Below, in pieces: positions 32,468 to 47,304 of a stretch of 64,000 nucleotides of DNA. The stretch comes from Azophilus sp965214305 (GTDB taxonomy: Bacteria > Pseudomonadota > Gammaproteobacteria > Pseudomonadales > Azotimanducaceae). Positions within the stretch are counted from its first letter, which is position 1. Each line of letters starts with the position of its first letter. The position numbers were made by a program, and so were the translations under genes. The stretch is from assembly GCA_965214305.1 (NCBI GenBank), contig OZ243949.1, forward strand, positions 1,302,001 to 1,366,000. The letters are read 5' to 3'. Below the pieces are notes generated by a model. It made no database searches. It was not told where the DNA came from and was given only the letters and a program-made list of their open reading frames with translations.

Positions 32468-33910
32468 TTAGGTGGAATCGAAATTGATGTGCTTAGTTTG
32501 GGTGAATTCATGCAGGCCGTCAAAGCCGGCCATGCGCCCCACTCCGCTTTCCTTGTAGCCCCCCACTTCGGTTTCGGCGTAAAAGCGGTTGTAGTTATTG
32601 ACCCAAACCGTGCCGGCCTTGATGCCCCTGGATAGGAACCAGGCCCGGTCAAGATTTTGGGTGAATACGCCCGCTGCCAGACCGAAAGGCGTGTCGTTGG
32701 CCAGATGGACCGCTTCTTCATCGCTGGTGAATGACTGCACGGTCAATACCGGGCCGAATATCTCCTCCTGCACCAGGGGCGATCGCGGGTCCAGATCGGT
32801 GAAAATAGCGGGCGCGACAAAATTGCACTTGTCGTGATCGACACCGGTCGCCGGCTCGCCGCCAGCCACCAGAGTCGCCTCCCTTTTGCCGAGTTCGACG
32901 AAACCCAGAATTTTCTCATATTGGTCGCGGGTGCTGATGGCGCCCATCTGGCTCGCCAGGTCCAAGCCGGGGCCCACCTTGATGCCGTCGATCGTTTCGG
33001 CCAAACGCTGGCAAACCGCCTTCTCGACCGAGCGCTCAACCAGCAAGCGCGAAGGCGCCGTGCAGATCTGCCCGCAGGTTGTAAAGAAGATGAAACGCGC
33101 CAAGGTGGAGACCGCCTTGTCCATATCGGCATCGGCGCACAGGATGAAAGGTGACTTGCCGCCCAGTTCAAGGGCCACCTTTTTCACGGTGGAGGCCGCG
33201 TCGCGGGCAATGCCCTTGCCGGTGGCGCCGTCGCCGGTGAAGGCGATCATATCGACCCCGGGATGCTCCACGATGGCCTGCCCCACGCTGCCGCCGGAGC
33301 CCGTCAGCATACCAACCACGCCCTCCGGCAGGCCGTCGCATTCCACCAGCAGGCGCAGAATCTCCACGCTCACGCCCGCCGTTTGCGAGGCGGGCTTGGA
33401 CAGCACGGCATTGCCCGCCGCCAGCGCCGGCGCCAAGTCCCGCACCAGCAGGCTGATCGGCCAGTTCCACGGCGAGATCACCGCGACCACGCCCATGGGC
33501 TCGCGCGCCACCACCCCCATCACCTTAGGGCCCAAGCTATGGCTGTGGCCGCTCAAGGCGCGGGCCAGCCCGGCATTGAAGCGGATCACGTTCACCTGGT
33601 TGCTAATTTCGAATTGCGCCTCGCGCAGCAGTTTGCCGTTCTCCAAGGTTAGCTGCCGCGCCAGGGCATCGACGTTCCTCTCGATCCGCCCGGCCCATTG
33701 CAGCATCAGATCGGCGCGCAGCCGCGCATCGCTTGCCCAGCCGCTCCGCGCCAATGCCTGTTGAGCCGCCCGCACCGCCGCATCCACATGCTTAGGCGTG
33801 AGCGCAGGCACTGCGGACACCGCTTCGCCCGAGGCCGGATCGATGATGGCGTTGCAACCGACGCCGGCGTCAACCCATTCCCCGGCCACATAGGCCGCGT
33901 ATTTTTTCAT
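32468..33910 (-). CDS. Aldehyde dehydrogenase
   Basis: NAD(P)-dependent dehydrogenase of 480 residues. Visible motifs: VVAVISPWNWPISL and FTGDGATGKGIA of the cofactor site, LELGGKSPFIL with the general-base Glu, and the catalytic Cys in TTCGQICTAPSRLLV. The cysteine loop deviates from the usual N.GQ.C by TCGQIC, but the active Cys is kept. The C-terminus contains PFGLAAGVFTQN and GGYKESGVGR as usual. The gap to neighbouring genes is 6-11 bases. It probably oxidises a semialdehyde from the pathway. Confidence 0.92.
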   Translation of the reverse strand: MKKYAAYVAGEWVDAGVGCNAIIDPASGEAVSAVPALTPKHVDAAVRAAQQALARSGWASDARLRADLMLQWAGRIERNVDALARQLTLENGKLLREAQFEISNQVNVIRFNAGLARALSGHSHSLGPKVMGVVAREPMGVVAVISPWNWPISLLVRDLAPALAAGNAVLSKPASQTAGVSVEILRLLVECDGLPEGVVGMLTGSGGSVGQAIVEHPGVDMIAFTGDGATGKGIARDAASTVKKVALELGGKSPFILCADADMDKAVSTLARFIFFTTCGQICTAPSRLLVERSVEKAVCQRLAETIDGIKVGPGLDLASQMGAISTRDQYEKILGFVELGKREATLVAGGEPATGVDHDKCNFVAPAIFTDLDPRSPLVQEEIFGPVLTVQSFTSDEEAVHLANDTPFGLAAGVFTQNLDRAWFLSRGIKAGTVWVNNYNRFYAETEVGGYKESGVGRMAGFDGLHEFTQTKHINFDST

Positions 33911-33916
33911 GAGCCT

Positions 33917-35011
33917 CTACTCCCTGGTGCCGAATCGCACCAACCCAAGCAATTCGTCCTTGCCGAGCCCGTCAATGCCCATCGCCGCGGCGGAGCGCCC
34001 CTCGGGCACTGCCGGCCCGCCCACCAGGACTTCCGCCAGCCGCATCAGCGAGGCGGCGACCGGAACCTCCGTGCCGGCGACCCTGGCGAGGGCGAGAAAG
34101 GGCTTTATGCCGTACCAGAAATCCTCGCGGTAGTAGCGGTGGGCCAGCGAGTCGGGCGCTTTGATGCGGCTGTTCGCTTCGCCGTTGCGAACCGCGGCCG
34201 CCAGTCCGGCGGATGGGTCCGCATCGCTTTCAATGGTGCCTATGGATTGCATTTCAGCAAAAAGATCCGGCAAATCATGCCCGTAACGCCGGGCGACGGT
34301 CAGCCGCTCCTGATCGAGCGCGGCCATGATGCGGCCCACGCCGTCGGGCAGGCCCTGCACATAAAAGGTGAAATCGCCCCGGCACGACTCCACCCAGGCT
34401 GCGCCCAGTATAGCGCCGGGCGGATGCAGCACCATGTTGACGTTCGCCAGGCCGGTGGCGATCACGTCGGCGGCTGTCCGCGCCGCCGGGTAAAGAGCCT
34501 TGGCGGCGCTCAGCGCCGCTTCCCCGCCCGGCATCGCCGCCACCCGCACCTGTTTCGCCGCGCCCGTGATCGAAACCATGCCGGGACGGGGCTTTCTTGC
34601 CACATACGTCAATGTGGAAAATTCGGCCGTGGGAGGCGGGGGCAGGTTGCGACGGCGGAATGCCGCGACAAACTCCAGCGCGCCGCCGGTGTGTCCCGGA
34701 TTCAAAACGACCGGCGCGGCATTCGCGCCGAATCCGGCCAAGGCCGCGGCGATGCGACCGTGCGCCGGAGTGGGCAAGCAACTGAGAATGACATCCGCGT
34801 TTTCAATAGCGGCGGCCAAATCGGTTGTCATCCGCTCCGGCGCGGCCAAGCCCTCGCCCAAAACGCCGTTGTATTGAATGCCTCCTGCGCGCCGAAGAGG
34901 GCGCAGGGCTTTATCGGAGCGGTTCCAGAGCCGGACTCTGAAGCCTTTTTGAACCAGATCCGCCAGCGCCGCGGCGCCGCCGTTGCCGGCCCCCAGCAGC
35001 GCCACGATCAT
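33917..35011 (-). CDS. Octopine/opine dehydrogenase-family protein
   Basis: 364 residues, two-domain NAD(P)-dependent dehydrogenase. The N-terminal Rossmann motif is VALLGAGNGGAAALADL (glycine motif at about residues 7-12). The C-terminal all-helical domain has NMVLHPPGAILGAAWVES and SLAHRYYREDFWYGIKPFLA, the signature of the octopine/nopaline dehydrogenase family. Such enzymes form or cleave a secondary amine between an amino acid and a 2-oxoacid. In a catabolic operon cleavage is likelier. Stop and start overlap the enolase-superfamily gene by four bases. Confidence 0.83.
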   Translation of the reverse strand: MIVALLGAGNGGAAALADLVQKGFRVRLWNRSDKALRPLRRAGGIQYNGVLGEGLAAPERMTTDLAAAIENADVILSCLPTPAHGRIAAALAGFGANAAPVVLNPGHTGGALEFVAAFRRRNLPPPPTAEFSTLTYVARKPRPGMVSITGAAKQVRVAAMPGGEAALSAAKALYPAARTAADVIATGLANVNMVLHPPGAILGAAWVESCRGDFTFYVQGLPDGVGRIMAALDQERLTVARRYGHDLPDLFAEMQSIGTIESDADPSAGLAAAVRNGEANSRIKAPDSLAHRYYREDFWYGIKPFLALARVAGTEVPVAASLMRLAEVLVGGPAVPEGRSAAAMGIDGLGKDELLGLVRFGTRE

Positions 35012-36165
35012 GGCGCCGCATATTTCTTAAGCTTGTCCGTATCCACCTCGATGCCCAGGCCGGGGCCGTCCGGCACCCGCACACAGCCATCCTCGAAGCT
35101 GAAAGGCTCGGCAATCAGGTCGTCGAGGTAATAAACGCCGGCCACCGAGGGGCCTTGAGCGCCTTCGGGCTTGGACACGGGAGACACGCTAGGCAGGATG
35201 GCGTTCGGCAATGCGGCCCCCAGATGCAGATTGGCCGCGTTGCCGATGCCGGATTCTATCGATCCGCCTATATCGCAGCACATCCCCAAAGCGGCGGCGA
35301 TTTCCGCCTGCTGCCTGGCCCGGTGCAGGCCCCCCGGCTTGGTCACATAACAGGAAAAACAGGAAGCGGCCTTGAGTTCGTGAAGCTCGAGAATATCGTG
35401 GACGGTCCAGGCGGATTCGTCCGCCATCACCGGGCAGTCGATGCGCTCCGCCACGAATGCCAGCTGCCTGCTATCCATCAAGGGCTGTTCGCACAGGAGA
35501 ATATCGTATTCCTCCTGCCGCCTAGTCACATTGATCGCTTCCCAGACATCGCGATAGCCCTCGTTGCCATCCACCCTGATCTTGACTTCGCCTCCCAAGC
35601 GCTCGCGCAGTTTCCTGACCACCTCCAGATCGCGCTCCGGATCGAGGCCGGTTTTGCATTTGAGCGTTTTCGCGCCCTCCTCCACCGCCATCACCGCTTC
35701 ATCGACGCATTTTTCCACCGGCATGATGCCCAGCGAGTGCGCCACTTCGATGCGGTCGCGGAATTGCCCCCCCAGCAGCCGATAGACGGGAACGCCCGCC
35801 GCTTTCCCGGCGATATCGTGGCAGGCCATGTCCAAGGCCGCCTTGGCGTAAGGATTGCCCTTCACCGCTTTGTCCATGGCGCTGTGGACCACGGCGATAT
35901 CGCGCGGATCGAGCCCCTTGACGGCTTCGATCAGGTGCGCGGCGATCACATGCCGGACGGTTTCCGGCGATTCGCCGCAATAGCGCCCGTGGGGGCCGCC
36001 CCAGGAGATGCCGGCCGGGGCTTCCCCCCAGCCGCTCAGCCCCTCATCGGTATCCACCCTCACCACCGCATGGCGGCCGATGGGCGCCGTCATCTTGCTG
36101 GCCCAGGTATGGTGCCGCCTGTTAGGCAGCGCCACTAAAAAGATTTCGCAACCGGTGATTTTCAT
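35008..36165 (-). CDS. Enolase-superfamily enzyme (mandelate racemase/muconate lactonizing group)
   Basis: 385 residues; an N-terminal capping domain followed by a TIM-like barrel. Metal ligands are Asp in IRVDGNEGY, Glu in ILLCEQPLMD and Asp in VMADESAW. The KxK pair in TLKCKTGLD and the Lys in CYVTKPGGLHRA put acid/base lysines on both sides, as in muconate lactonizing enzymes and dipeptide epimerases. Substrate not assigned. It is the first gene of a six-gene minus-strand operon, and a 52-bp repeat with island sequence begins 64 bases upstream of its ATG. Confidence 0.87.
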   Translation of the reverse strand: MKITGCEIFLVALPNRRHHTWASKMTAPIGRHAVVRVDTDEGLSGWGEAPAGISWGGPHGRYCGESPETVRHVIAAHLIEAVKGLDPRDIAVVHSAMDKAVKGNPYAKAALDMACHDIAGKAAGVPVYRLLGGQFRDRIEVAHSLGIMPVEKCVDEAVMAVEEGAKTLKCKTGLDPERDLEVVRKLRERLGGEVKIRVDGNEGYRDVWEAINVTRRQEEYDILLCEQPLMDSRQLAFVAERIDCPVMADESAWTVHDILELHELKAASCFSCYVTKPGGLHRARQQAEIAAALGMCCDIGGSIESGIGNAANLHLGAALPNAILPSVSPVSKPEGAQGPSVAGVYYLDDLIAEPFSFEDGCVRVPDGPGLGIEVDTDKLKKYAAP

Positions 36166-36228
36166 GGTTCTTGGCGTTGTTGGATGCGTGGCCGATGCTC
36201 CTGCCGGGAATCATACTGGCATTGACCA

Positions 36229-36280
36229 CAGGGCGCGACCCGGCCAAGTCGGAAACCGCCCTCCGTCAGCCTGCCCCCAA
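36229..36280 (+). repeat. 52-bp direct repeat, left copy
   Basis: CAGGGCGCGACCCGGCCAAG and the following 32 bases recur at 47248-47299 with three mismatches in the same orientation. It contains a hairpin-like GGCGG/CCGCC core (here weakened by one mismatch). The two copies bracket the 36.3-47.2 kb island. Confidence 0.7.
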
Positions 36281-36353
36281 TCCGCATGCGTCTGAACCCG
36301 GACATTTGGCATCGCAGCGGCACTTGGCGCGGGGTCACCCCCGGAAGCATGCC

Positions 36354-36797
36354 CTAGCCGGGGTCTTTGGCAATTTGCGCGAGATTTACTAGGAAGCGAG
36401 ATAAGTAGGAGTGCGCGCTTGCTTTCCTATAGAAGGTTTGATCGGCTGTGACCACCGGATACTGCGTCTGAATCGCCAGCGCTAGATAGAAGCAGTCGTA
36501 GACGGGATGATCGAGGTCGATTGCCAGTTGCGAAGCGGCGGGCATGAGCTTGCTCATCGGGCGGGGGATGGAGATCGGTGCGTTTTGCAATACTGCTATT
36601 GCTTCAACGAGGTCGCTTGCCGCTATCTTGCCGCGCCGGTGAATGGCCCAGAGCGCGTTGGCTGCCTCTGCGAATACCAGTTCCGGGGCGCAAAATTGCG
36701 GACTGCTATTGAGCAGCCTTATTGCATGTTCGGAATCAGATTCCAATACCAGCCATTTGACGACCACGGATGCATCAACGACAAGCGCACGGGTCAT
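36354..36797 (-). CDS. PIN-domain ribonuclease toxin (VapC-like)
   Basis: 147 residues. PIN-domain acidic residues are present: Asp in LVVDASVVVKWLVLE, Glu in ELVFAEAANALW, and the Asp pairs in HPVYDCFYLALA and VVTADQTFYRKA. This is the full Mg-site set of VapC/FitB-type endoribonucleases. Its start overlaps the 3' end of an upstream antitoxin gene by four bases, the standard toxin-antitoxin layout. It is the first genes-pair inside the island bounded by 52-bp repeats and probably stabilises it. Confidence 0.87.
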   Translation of the reverse strand: MTRALVVDASVVVKWLVLESDSEHAIRLLNSSPQFCAPELVFAEAANALWAIHRRGKIAASDLVEAIAVLQNAPISIPRPMSKLMPAASQLAIDLDHPVYDCFYLALAIQTQYPVVTADQTFYRKASAHSYLSRFLVNLAQIAKDPG

Positions 36798-37030
36798 GTG
36801 GTCGAATCTCGGTCTCTGTCAGAGCGAATAAGGTCGGTGCTATCGACATCGGATTGCAAGCGACTTCGTAGCCTAGCGGCCTGCACAGCAAATTCCTCCA
36901 TCTTGCCGACAAGCACTGAGCGCAGGATTTCTCGGTGCTCAGCCTCGGCGGAGCGACCGTTATCTGCCGCTCTCTTGCGCAAAGCCATGGCAATCTCAGG
37001 GGCAACACCGCGAACTGTCAGTTGTGTCAT
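36794..37030 (-). CDS. Ribbon-helix-helix antitoxin (FitA/VapB-like)
   Basis: 78 residues. MTQLTVRGVAPEIAMALRKR is followed by AADNGRSAEAEHREILRSVL, the classical FitA ribbon-helix-helix pattern (an RxxxP strand, then a RSAEAEHREIL helix). The C-terminal tail would wrap the toxin. It overlaps vapC by four bases and is expected to repress its own promoter. Confidence 0.87.
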   Translation of the reverse strand: MTQLTVRGVAPEIAMALRKRAADNGRSAEAEHREILRSVLVGKMEEFAVQAARLRSRLQSDVDSTDLIRSDRDRDSTT

Positions 37031-37106
37031 TTGCTATGCGTTCAATGAAGTGACTTCAATGACATCATAGTCCGCGATTCCAAGGTTCGCAAGCTGCTGC
37101 GCGGGT

Positions 37107-37142
37107 TCACCGCATATGGGACTTTTCGAGTTCGGCATACCC
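37107..37142 (-). pseudogene. 3' tail of an IS481-type transposase gene (copy 3)
   Basis: The minus strand reads ELEKSHMR stop, and the DNA GCGGGTTCACCGCATATGGG followed by ACTTTTCGAGTTC matches the other three copies. Only about a dozen codons remain before unrelated sequence (adhesin-like repeat) starts. Confidence 0.55.
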
Positions 37143-37250
37143 CCGGGCGCGGGCACCCGCACCGCCACGGCGCCGCCGGGCGAGGCGCCCGAGTCGTCGG
37201 TGCCGGCGACCGTCGCGGTCGCCGCCGCCGGTTCGCGCCGGCCGCCCGCC
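37143..37250 (-). pseudogene. Fragment duplicated from the giant repeat protein
   Basis: The DNA closely matches 38410-38520, which encodes VEGTDDAGASPGTAVAVRVP in the C-terminal repeats of the large exported protein. It has no start or stop of its own and abuts the coiled-coil gene. This is a leftover of recombination between repeat units or of a second, lost paralogue. Confidence 0.55.
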
Positions 37251-37826
37251 TCAGGCCGCGAGGGTCTCGATCACGTCGCCCCTGCGCTGCAGCACGGTCA
37301 CGCCTTGGGCCAGCGCCGCCTCCTTGAGATCGTCACGGATATGGAAGGCGGCCAAGGCGAACCGCTGCCGCCGGCCGGCGTGCTCGGGGAACAGGCGCCG
37401 GAAATTGGGCGCCTTCTCGTCGAGCAGGCGCCTGAGGTCGCTCCCGTGCGCCTTGTGCTTGACCTCCACCACGAACACCTCGCGACCGTTCACCAGCAAG
37501 AGGTCGAACTCGTCCTCCAAGCCGCCGCGGCTGCGCGTGACGTTCCTGTCGATGAAGTCGAAGCGCGTCCCGGCCAGCACCGGATCGGCCTTGAGGCTGT
37601 TGTGGTAGAACTCCTCGGCCGCCGCCCCCAGGTTGTTGCCCACGCCGCCGTACATCTCCGCCAGCTTGTCAATCTTGGCGGCGGTCTGCGCGAGCCTGGC
37701 CTCGGTCTTCGCCTGCTGGGCGGCGTTTTCCGCCAGCTGGGCATCGGTGCGCGCCAGCTGGGCATCGGTGCGGTCCTGCGCCACGGCCAAGCCGGCAACC
37801 AGCGCTTTCAGTTCGTCGTCGGTCAT
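37251..37826 (-). CDS. Coiled-coil protein with PD-(D/E)XK nuclease-like domain
   Basis: 191 residues. Residues 15-58 are a striking 7-residue repeat (TDAQLAR, TDAQLAE, TEARLAQ) that should form a coiled coil. Residues 100-125 contain EDEFDLLLVNGREVFVVEVK; Asp108, Glu121 and Lys123 match the D...ExK active site of restriction-like nucleases. Similar short proteins with variable heptad repeats are common in proteobacteria and cyanobacteria and are of unknown function. The repeat number may vary between strains. It stands alone on the minus strand between adhesin debris. Confidence 0.6.
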   Translation of the reverse strand: MTDDELKALVAGLAVAQDRTDAQLARTDAQLAENAAQQAKTEARLAQTAAKIDKLAEMYGGVGNNLGAAAEEFYHNSLKADPVLAGTRFDFIDRNVTRSRGGLEDEFDLLLVNGREVFVVEVKHKAHGSDLRRLLDEKAPNFRRLFPEHAGRRQRFALAAFHIRDDLKEAALAQGVTVLQRRGDVIETLAA

Positions 37827-37889
37827 GGAGCAAACCTCCTTGCGGCCCGGCGACCGAGTATATCCCCATTATCCCGCCAGCGCCCGCGC

Positions 37890-38150
37890 ATGGCGGCCTG
37901 TCTTGGCATCGCCATCACCTCGTCCACCGGTGCCGCTGCGGAAATCGAGTTCTCCGTTGACGGCGGTGCCAGCTTCGCGAGCGCTGCCCGCCCGACGGTT
38001 GTCGGGAACGGCGCGCGGGCGCCGGCGACAGCCGCGCATCACACGACGCCGCGTTTTACCCACGGCGGGATCCTGGGGCCCGGGGAGGGATCCGCCGTTG
38101 CGTTCGATGTCCGGTTGCTGGAGGAAACGCCCCCGGCGGACCCGGGCCGA
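37890..38150 (+). pseudogene. Fragment of an exported repeat-domain protein (DUF11-like)
   Basis: Plus-strand translation AAAEIEFSVDGGASFASAAR followed by RFTHGGILGPGEGSAVAFDV resembles the end of the conserved repeat (SxDGGxxF...pG.sg.v.F.v.v) found in large exported proteins. There is no proper start, and downstream the frame runs into antisense of the giant gene, so I treat it as a relic. It covers most of the 360 bases between the coiled-coil gene and the giant gene. Confidence 0.45.
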
Positions 38151-38187
38151 ACGGGGACGGGGCACCGGGAGCCCGCGCCCCCGCGAT

Positions 38188-44658
<6,471 letters not shown>

Positions 44659-45092
44659 GCGGGCCGCGGTGGAACGGGCGGGACCGGCGGGAGAGGGTGG
44701 CGCCCGAAGCCGGTCCGGGCGGCGGCGGGAGAGAGGTTCGGGCGCAGAGGCCGGCGGGCGGGAGCGGCCCCGGCTGCCGGGGCCGGACGCCGGTTCCGCG
44801 GGGATGCCGGCGAGGGGGCGCCCGGCCCGGTCGGCGGCGCCGGAGCGGGCGCTCCGAAAGCCTTTACATGGCGGCGCGCCCGCCCGCCGCAGACGGCCGA
44901 TCACGCCGCGCATTTCGGGGGGGGGGGGGGTGAGGCGACGACGCGGGCGGAAGGCCGGACGGATGCCGGATGCCGCGCAGGCGGCAACGGTCCGGCCAAG
45001 GCATTGATGGATTTGTTTCTTGGCATAGCCGTTCCGATGCCTCCGGGGCTTTTGACTAAGGATGATAGTTTACCGCAAAACGATGTGCGGGT
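44659..45092. other. Upstream region of the giant exported protein
   Basis: About 430 bases. The giant gene's frame remains open to 44913, but residues there are Arg/Ala/Pro/Gly-rich with no domain, so I regard most of it as leader. A 14-nt C run on the minus strand (44917-44930) lies three bases upstream of the ATG at 44913. An upstream ATG at 45007 would read into the gene's frame only if the run had 13 or 16 C. No promoter can be called. Confidence 0.4.
44917..44930 (-). repeat. Homopolymeric tract (14 C on the minus strand), candidate phase-variation switch
   Basis: Fourteen G on the plus strand. On the coding strand of the giant protein it reads C14-GAA-ATG. It is the third such tract in the window, and again lies at the 5' end of a gene for an exported protein. 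Confidence 0.65.
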
Positions 45093-45322
45093 TCACCACA
45101 TATGGGACTTTTCGAGTTCAGCTGTCCTTTGTTTGCGAAGGTATTCCATCGGGGCGGGCAAATCCAGCGCATAGTGCGGTCGGACATGGTTGTGGAAGCG
45201 CCTGGCGTTGCCGGCGGTGGCGCGGGAGAAGACGCGGGCTTGATGCGCCCGTCGGCGATGGCCCTGGAGAGGATGCGCCCGACGGTGGAGACGGACAGGG
45301 CCGAGCCGTCCCTGGCCAGCAT
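45093..45322 (-). pseudogene. IS481-type transposase remnant with internal deletion (copy 4)
   Basis: The N-proximal helix-turn-helix part, DGSALSVSTVGRILSRAIAD followed by GRIKP, is joined after a short stretch to the C-terminal tail RRFHNHVRPHYALDLPAPME and YLRKQRTAELEKSHMW stop. The catalytic core is deleted. It has the longest and best preserved tail of the four copies. Confidence 0.72.
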
Positions 45323-45520
45323 CGTGCGGTCCGCTACCGGGTGCTGCCGGGCACCCCGGCCAAGGCCCGCGCGATGTCCAGTCTTGCCGGGGCCTGCCGC
45401 TTCGTCTGGAACGGGGCGCTCAGGGCCAACCGAGACGCCCGGGCCATGCGGATGGAGTTCGGCACACCCATGCCAAACCTCTCCTTCTTCATAAAACGTG
45501 GTGGTCCGCTCGTTCGTCTT
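45323..45520 (+). pseudogene. N-terminal fragment of an IS200/IS605-type TnpB
   Basis: Plus-strand translation AVRYRVLPGTPAKARAMSSL followed by AGACRFVWNGALRANRDARA is the N-terminus of TnpB-family proteins (YRLYP...LAGACRFVWN.AL). After about 60 codons the frame becomes unrelated. The RuvC-like nuclease domain is absent. It lies head-to-head inside the IS481 debris. Confidence 0.65.
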
Positions 45521-45570
45521 CTTCTGTTGGCAACAGCGCGGGCGTGAACAACAGGGCAAAGCCTATTTTC

Positions 45571-45690
45571 ATGCGGGAGCCAAATGGTCAGGAAATCGTT
45601 GACGATTCGGGGGAACGAATACGAGATGATGAAATTAGCGGATTCGCGGAGGAATTTGCGAATTGGCTCAAGGTGGAGTCAAGTATATAA
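45571..45690 (+). CDS. Possible small acidic protein or 3' gene fragment
   Basis: 39 residues: MREPNGQEIVDDSGERIRDD then EISGFAEEFANWLKVESSI. It is acidic, with codon use similar to the following AAA ATPase gene (less GC-rich). It ends 24 bases before that gene and could be a small partner or the tail of a truncated gene whose 5' part was replaced by IS debris. Confidence 0.35.
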   Translation: MREPNGQEIVDDSGERIRDDEISGFAEEFANWLKVESSI

Positions 45691-45714
45691 TTCCCAAAAC
45701 GAACCGAACACCAA

Positions 45715-46929
45715 ATGCGCCAGTTCAACGCCCAAGCCATCCGAACATACATCGTCAAGAAAGACCGGACAACGCCTCTTTTTTTCACGGGTCGTCGGGA
45801 CGAAATCGCACTTGCCCACGAAGCACTCAGTAACCTCAAAGAGAATATGGCACAAGGAAACACCATTGTCTTTCAAGGTGCGCCCGGTGCAGGCAAAACG
45901 GCGTTGCTCGAACATCTCAAGGAAACACTACGAAGCGAATGTGACACCGCACATTTGAATTCCGCACACATCCATCAACCGAACGTTACCTTGTTTGAAG
46001 TCCTTGAAGAACTCGAACCAGATGTCGCAGCACAACTGCGCCAGTCTAGACAAGAGACGGTCCGAGGCGGCATCAAAGCGTTCGGGTTAGAGGGCGGCGG
46101 ATCGGTAGCCACCACAACACCGCCGGTAGACATACCAACCGTTCGACAGCTAATGGGCATCAGAACGAACCAACACAAGCCTTTGCTGTTGTTTCTTGAC
46201 GAAGCACAGAACGCAGACGGCGATCTCCCTAGCGGAAAGAGTTCGATTCTCTTAGACCTGCATGCGGGGAATAGTGGCAATGTCTCGTTGATTGCTGGCG
46301 GATTGAGTAACACCGAAGCACAATTTAAACGGCTCGGAATCTCTCGTACTGCCTCTGGTAGCGTAACCACCCTGCAACCACTGCACGAAAACGAAGTCAT
46401 ACACGCCCTGAATGCGTTTCTCGACAATGAAGAATTCGGAATCGATTGTCACGGATGCGACCTCACACCAATCCAACAACTCGTTGTTGACGAATCTATG
46501 GGTTGGCCGCAACACCTCACGAACGCACTCCGTTCATTAAGCGAAGAACTCATCACCGTCAACGGTCGTCTTGCAGAATGTGACCTTGACGCAGTACAAC
46601 ACCACTCCCAAATCCGACGCGAAGAGTATTACGCAGGTCGAACAAAAACGATTCCTAAGCTGCTTTTACGTGAAGTGGTTTCAACGGTACCGAAAGGTGG
46701 GAATTTGAACGAGTTGGATGTTCGTAAAGTGATTGAACGGGCCTATCAAGCAGAACCGTTGATCGCAGAAGCGTTGCCATATACAGAAGCATTCGACATG
46801 TTGGTTCGTTGTGGTGTCCTTCAACGAGATGCGACAGACAACCTCACAGTCCCCATCCCATCCATGCATGACTACATCACAGAAAGAACAGGTCCCATTG
46901 CATGTGTATCGGCAGACCTGAGTCGATAG
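45715..46929 (+). CDS. AAA-type ATPase of unknown role
   Basis: 404 residues. An ORC/STAND-like P-loop ATPase core: Walker A FQGAPGAGKTALL (55-62) and Walker B LLLFLDEAQNA (Asp162-Glu163), with FTGRRDEIALAHEAL upstream acting like the region that precedes many such ATPases. The C-terminal half is helical, perhaps winged-helix (LREVVSTVPKGGNLNELDVR), and ends without a recognisable effector. Composition is clearly less GC-rich than the neighbouring genes, indicating transfer. No partner nuclease or transposase is adjacent, so a defence or transposon role is only a guess. Confidence 0.72.
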   Translation: MRQFNAQAIRTYIVKKDRTTPLFFTGRRDEIALAHEALSNLKENMAQGNTIVFQGAPGAGKTALLEHLKETLRSECDTAHLNSAHIHQPNVTLFEVLEELEPDVAAQLRQSRQETVRGGIKAFGLEGGGSVATTTPPVDIPTVRQLMGIRTNQHKPLLLFLDEAQNADGDLPSGKSSILLDLHAGNSGNVSLIAGGLSNTEAQFKRLGISRTASGSVTTLQPLHENEVIHALNAFLDNEEFGIDCHGCDLTPIQQLVVDESMGWPQHLTNALRSLSEELITVNGRLAECDLDAVQHHSQIRREEYYAGRTKTIPKLLLREVVSTVPKGGNLNELDVRKVIERAYQAEPLIAEALPYTEAFDMLVRCGVLQRDATDNLTVPIPSMHDYITERTGPIACVSADLSR

Positions 46930-47247
46930 CCCTTGTCGCGCAAATGACGCACGACAAGCGTGCATCCTCGTTCTTCGCCGCGCCGCGGCGGGCTTTAAGT
47001 TCGGCTACTGGTTGCCGCCGAGCAACCCGCCGCCAGGGCCGACCCGTGCGCAGCCCCTGCCGCCCATGAACAGGAAGTAGGCGCTGCCGGTTTCCGCCTA
47101 TCGCCGGACTCCGCCACTCCCAGTTGGCGAAAGTGGAGTTGAAATCATTGCTTGAGGTAATGAAACCCACGTTGATGTTGAAGCTCCGCCGCGTCACTTG
47201 TGGGTTGGTGGACGAGAGGGTCAGCTTCATGCGGCCGGGCGTGGGGT
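46930..47247 (-). other. Decayed coding region with secreted-protein-like pieces
   Basis: About 320 bases with no intact gene. Minus strand: MKLTLSSTNPQVTRRSFNIN and GFITSSNDFNSTFANWEWRS in one frame, then GSAYFLFMGGRGCARVGPGG and LLGGNQ stop in another. The two may be halves of a small exported protein separated by a frameshift near 47100. I cannot name the family. Confidence 0.35.
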
Positions 47248-47299
47248 CAGGGCGCGACCCGGCCAAGGCGGAAACCGCCCTCCGTCAGTCTGGCCCCAA
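47248..47299 (+). repeat. 52-bp direct repeat, right copy
   Basis: Matches 36229-36280 at 49 of 52 positions in the same orientation. It lies five bases beyond the stop codon of the P450 gene and contains GGCGGAAACCGCC, a perfect 5-bp stem with 3-base loop that could also serve as a terminator-like hairpin for the P450 transcript. Confidence 0.7.
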
Positions 47300-47304
47300 C
47301 AGGA

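Noticed and set aside
45323..45520. Active TnpB-type RNA-guided nuclease
   Set aside because: Only the N-terminal 60 or so codons remain; the RuvC-like nuclease domain and element ends are missing.
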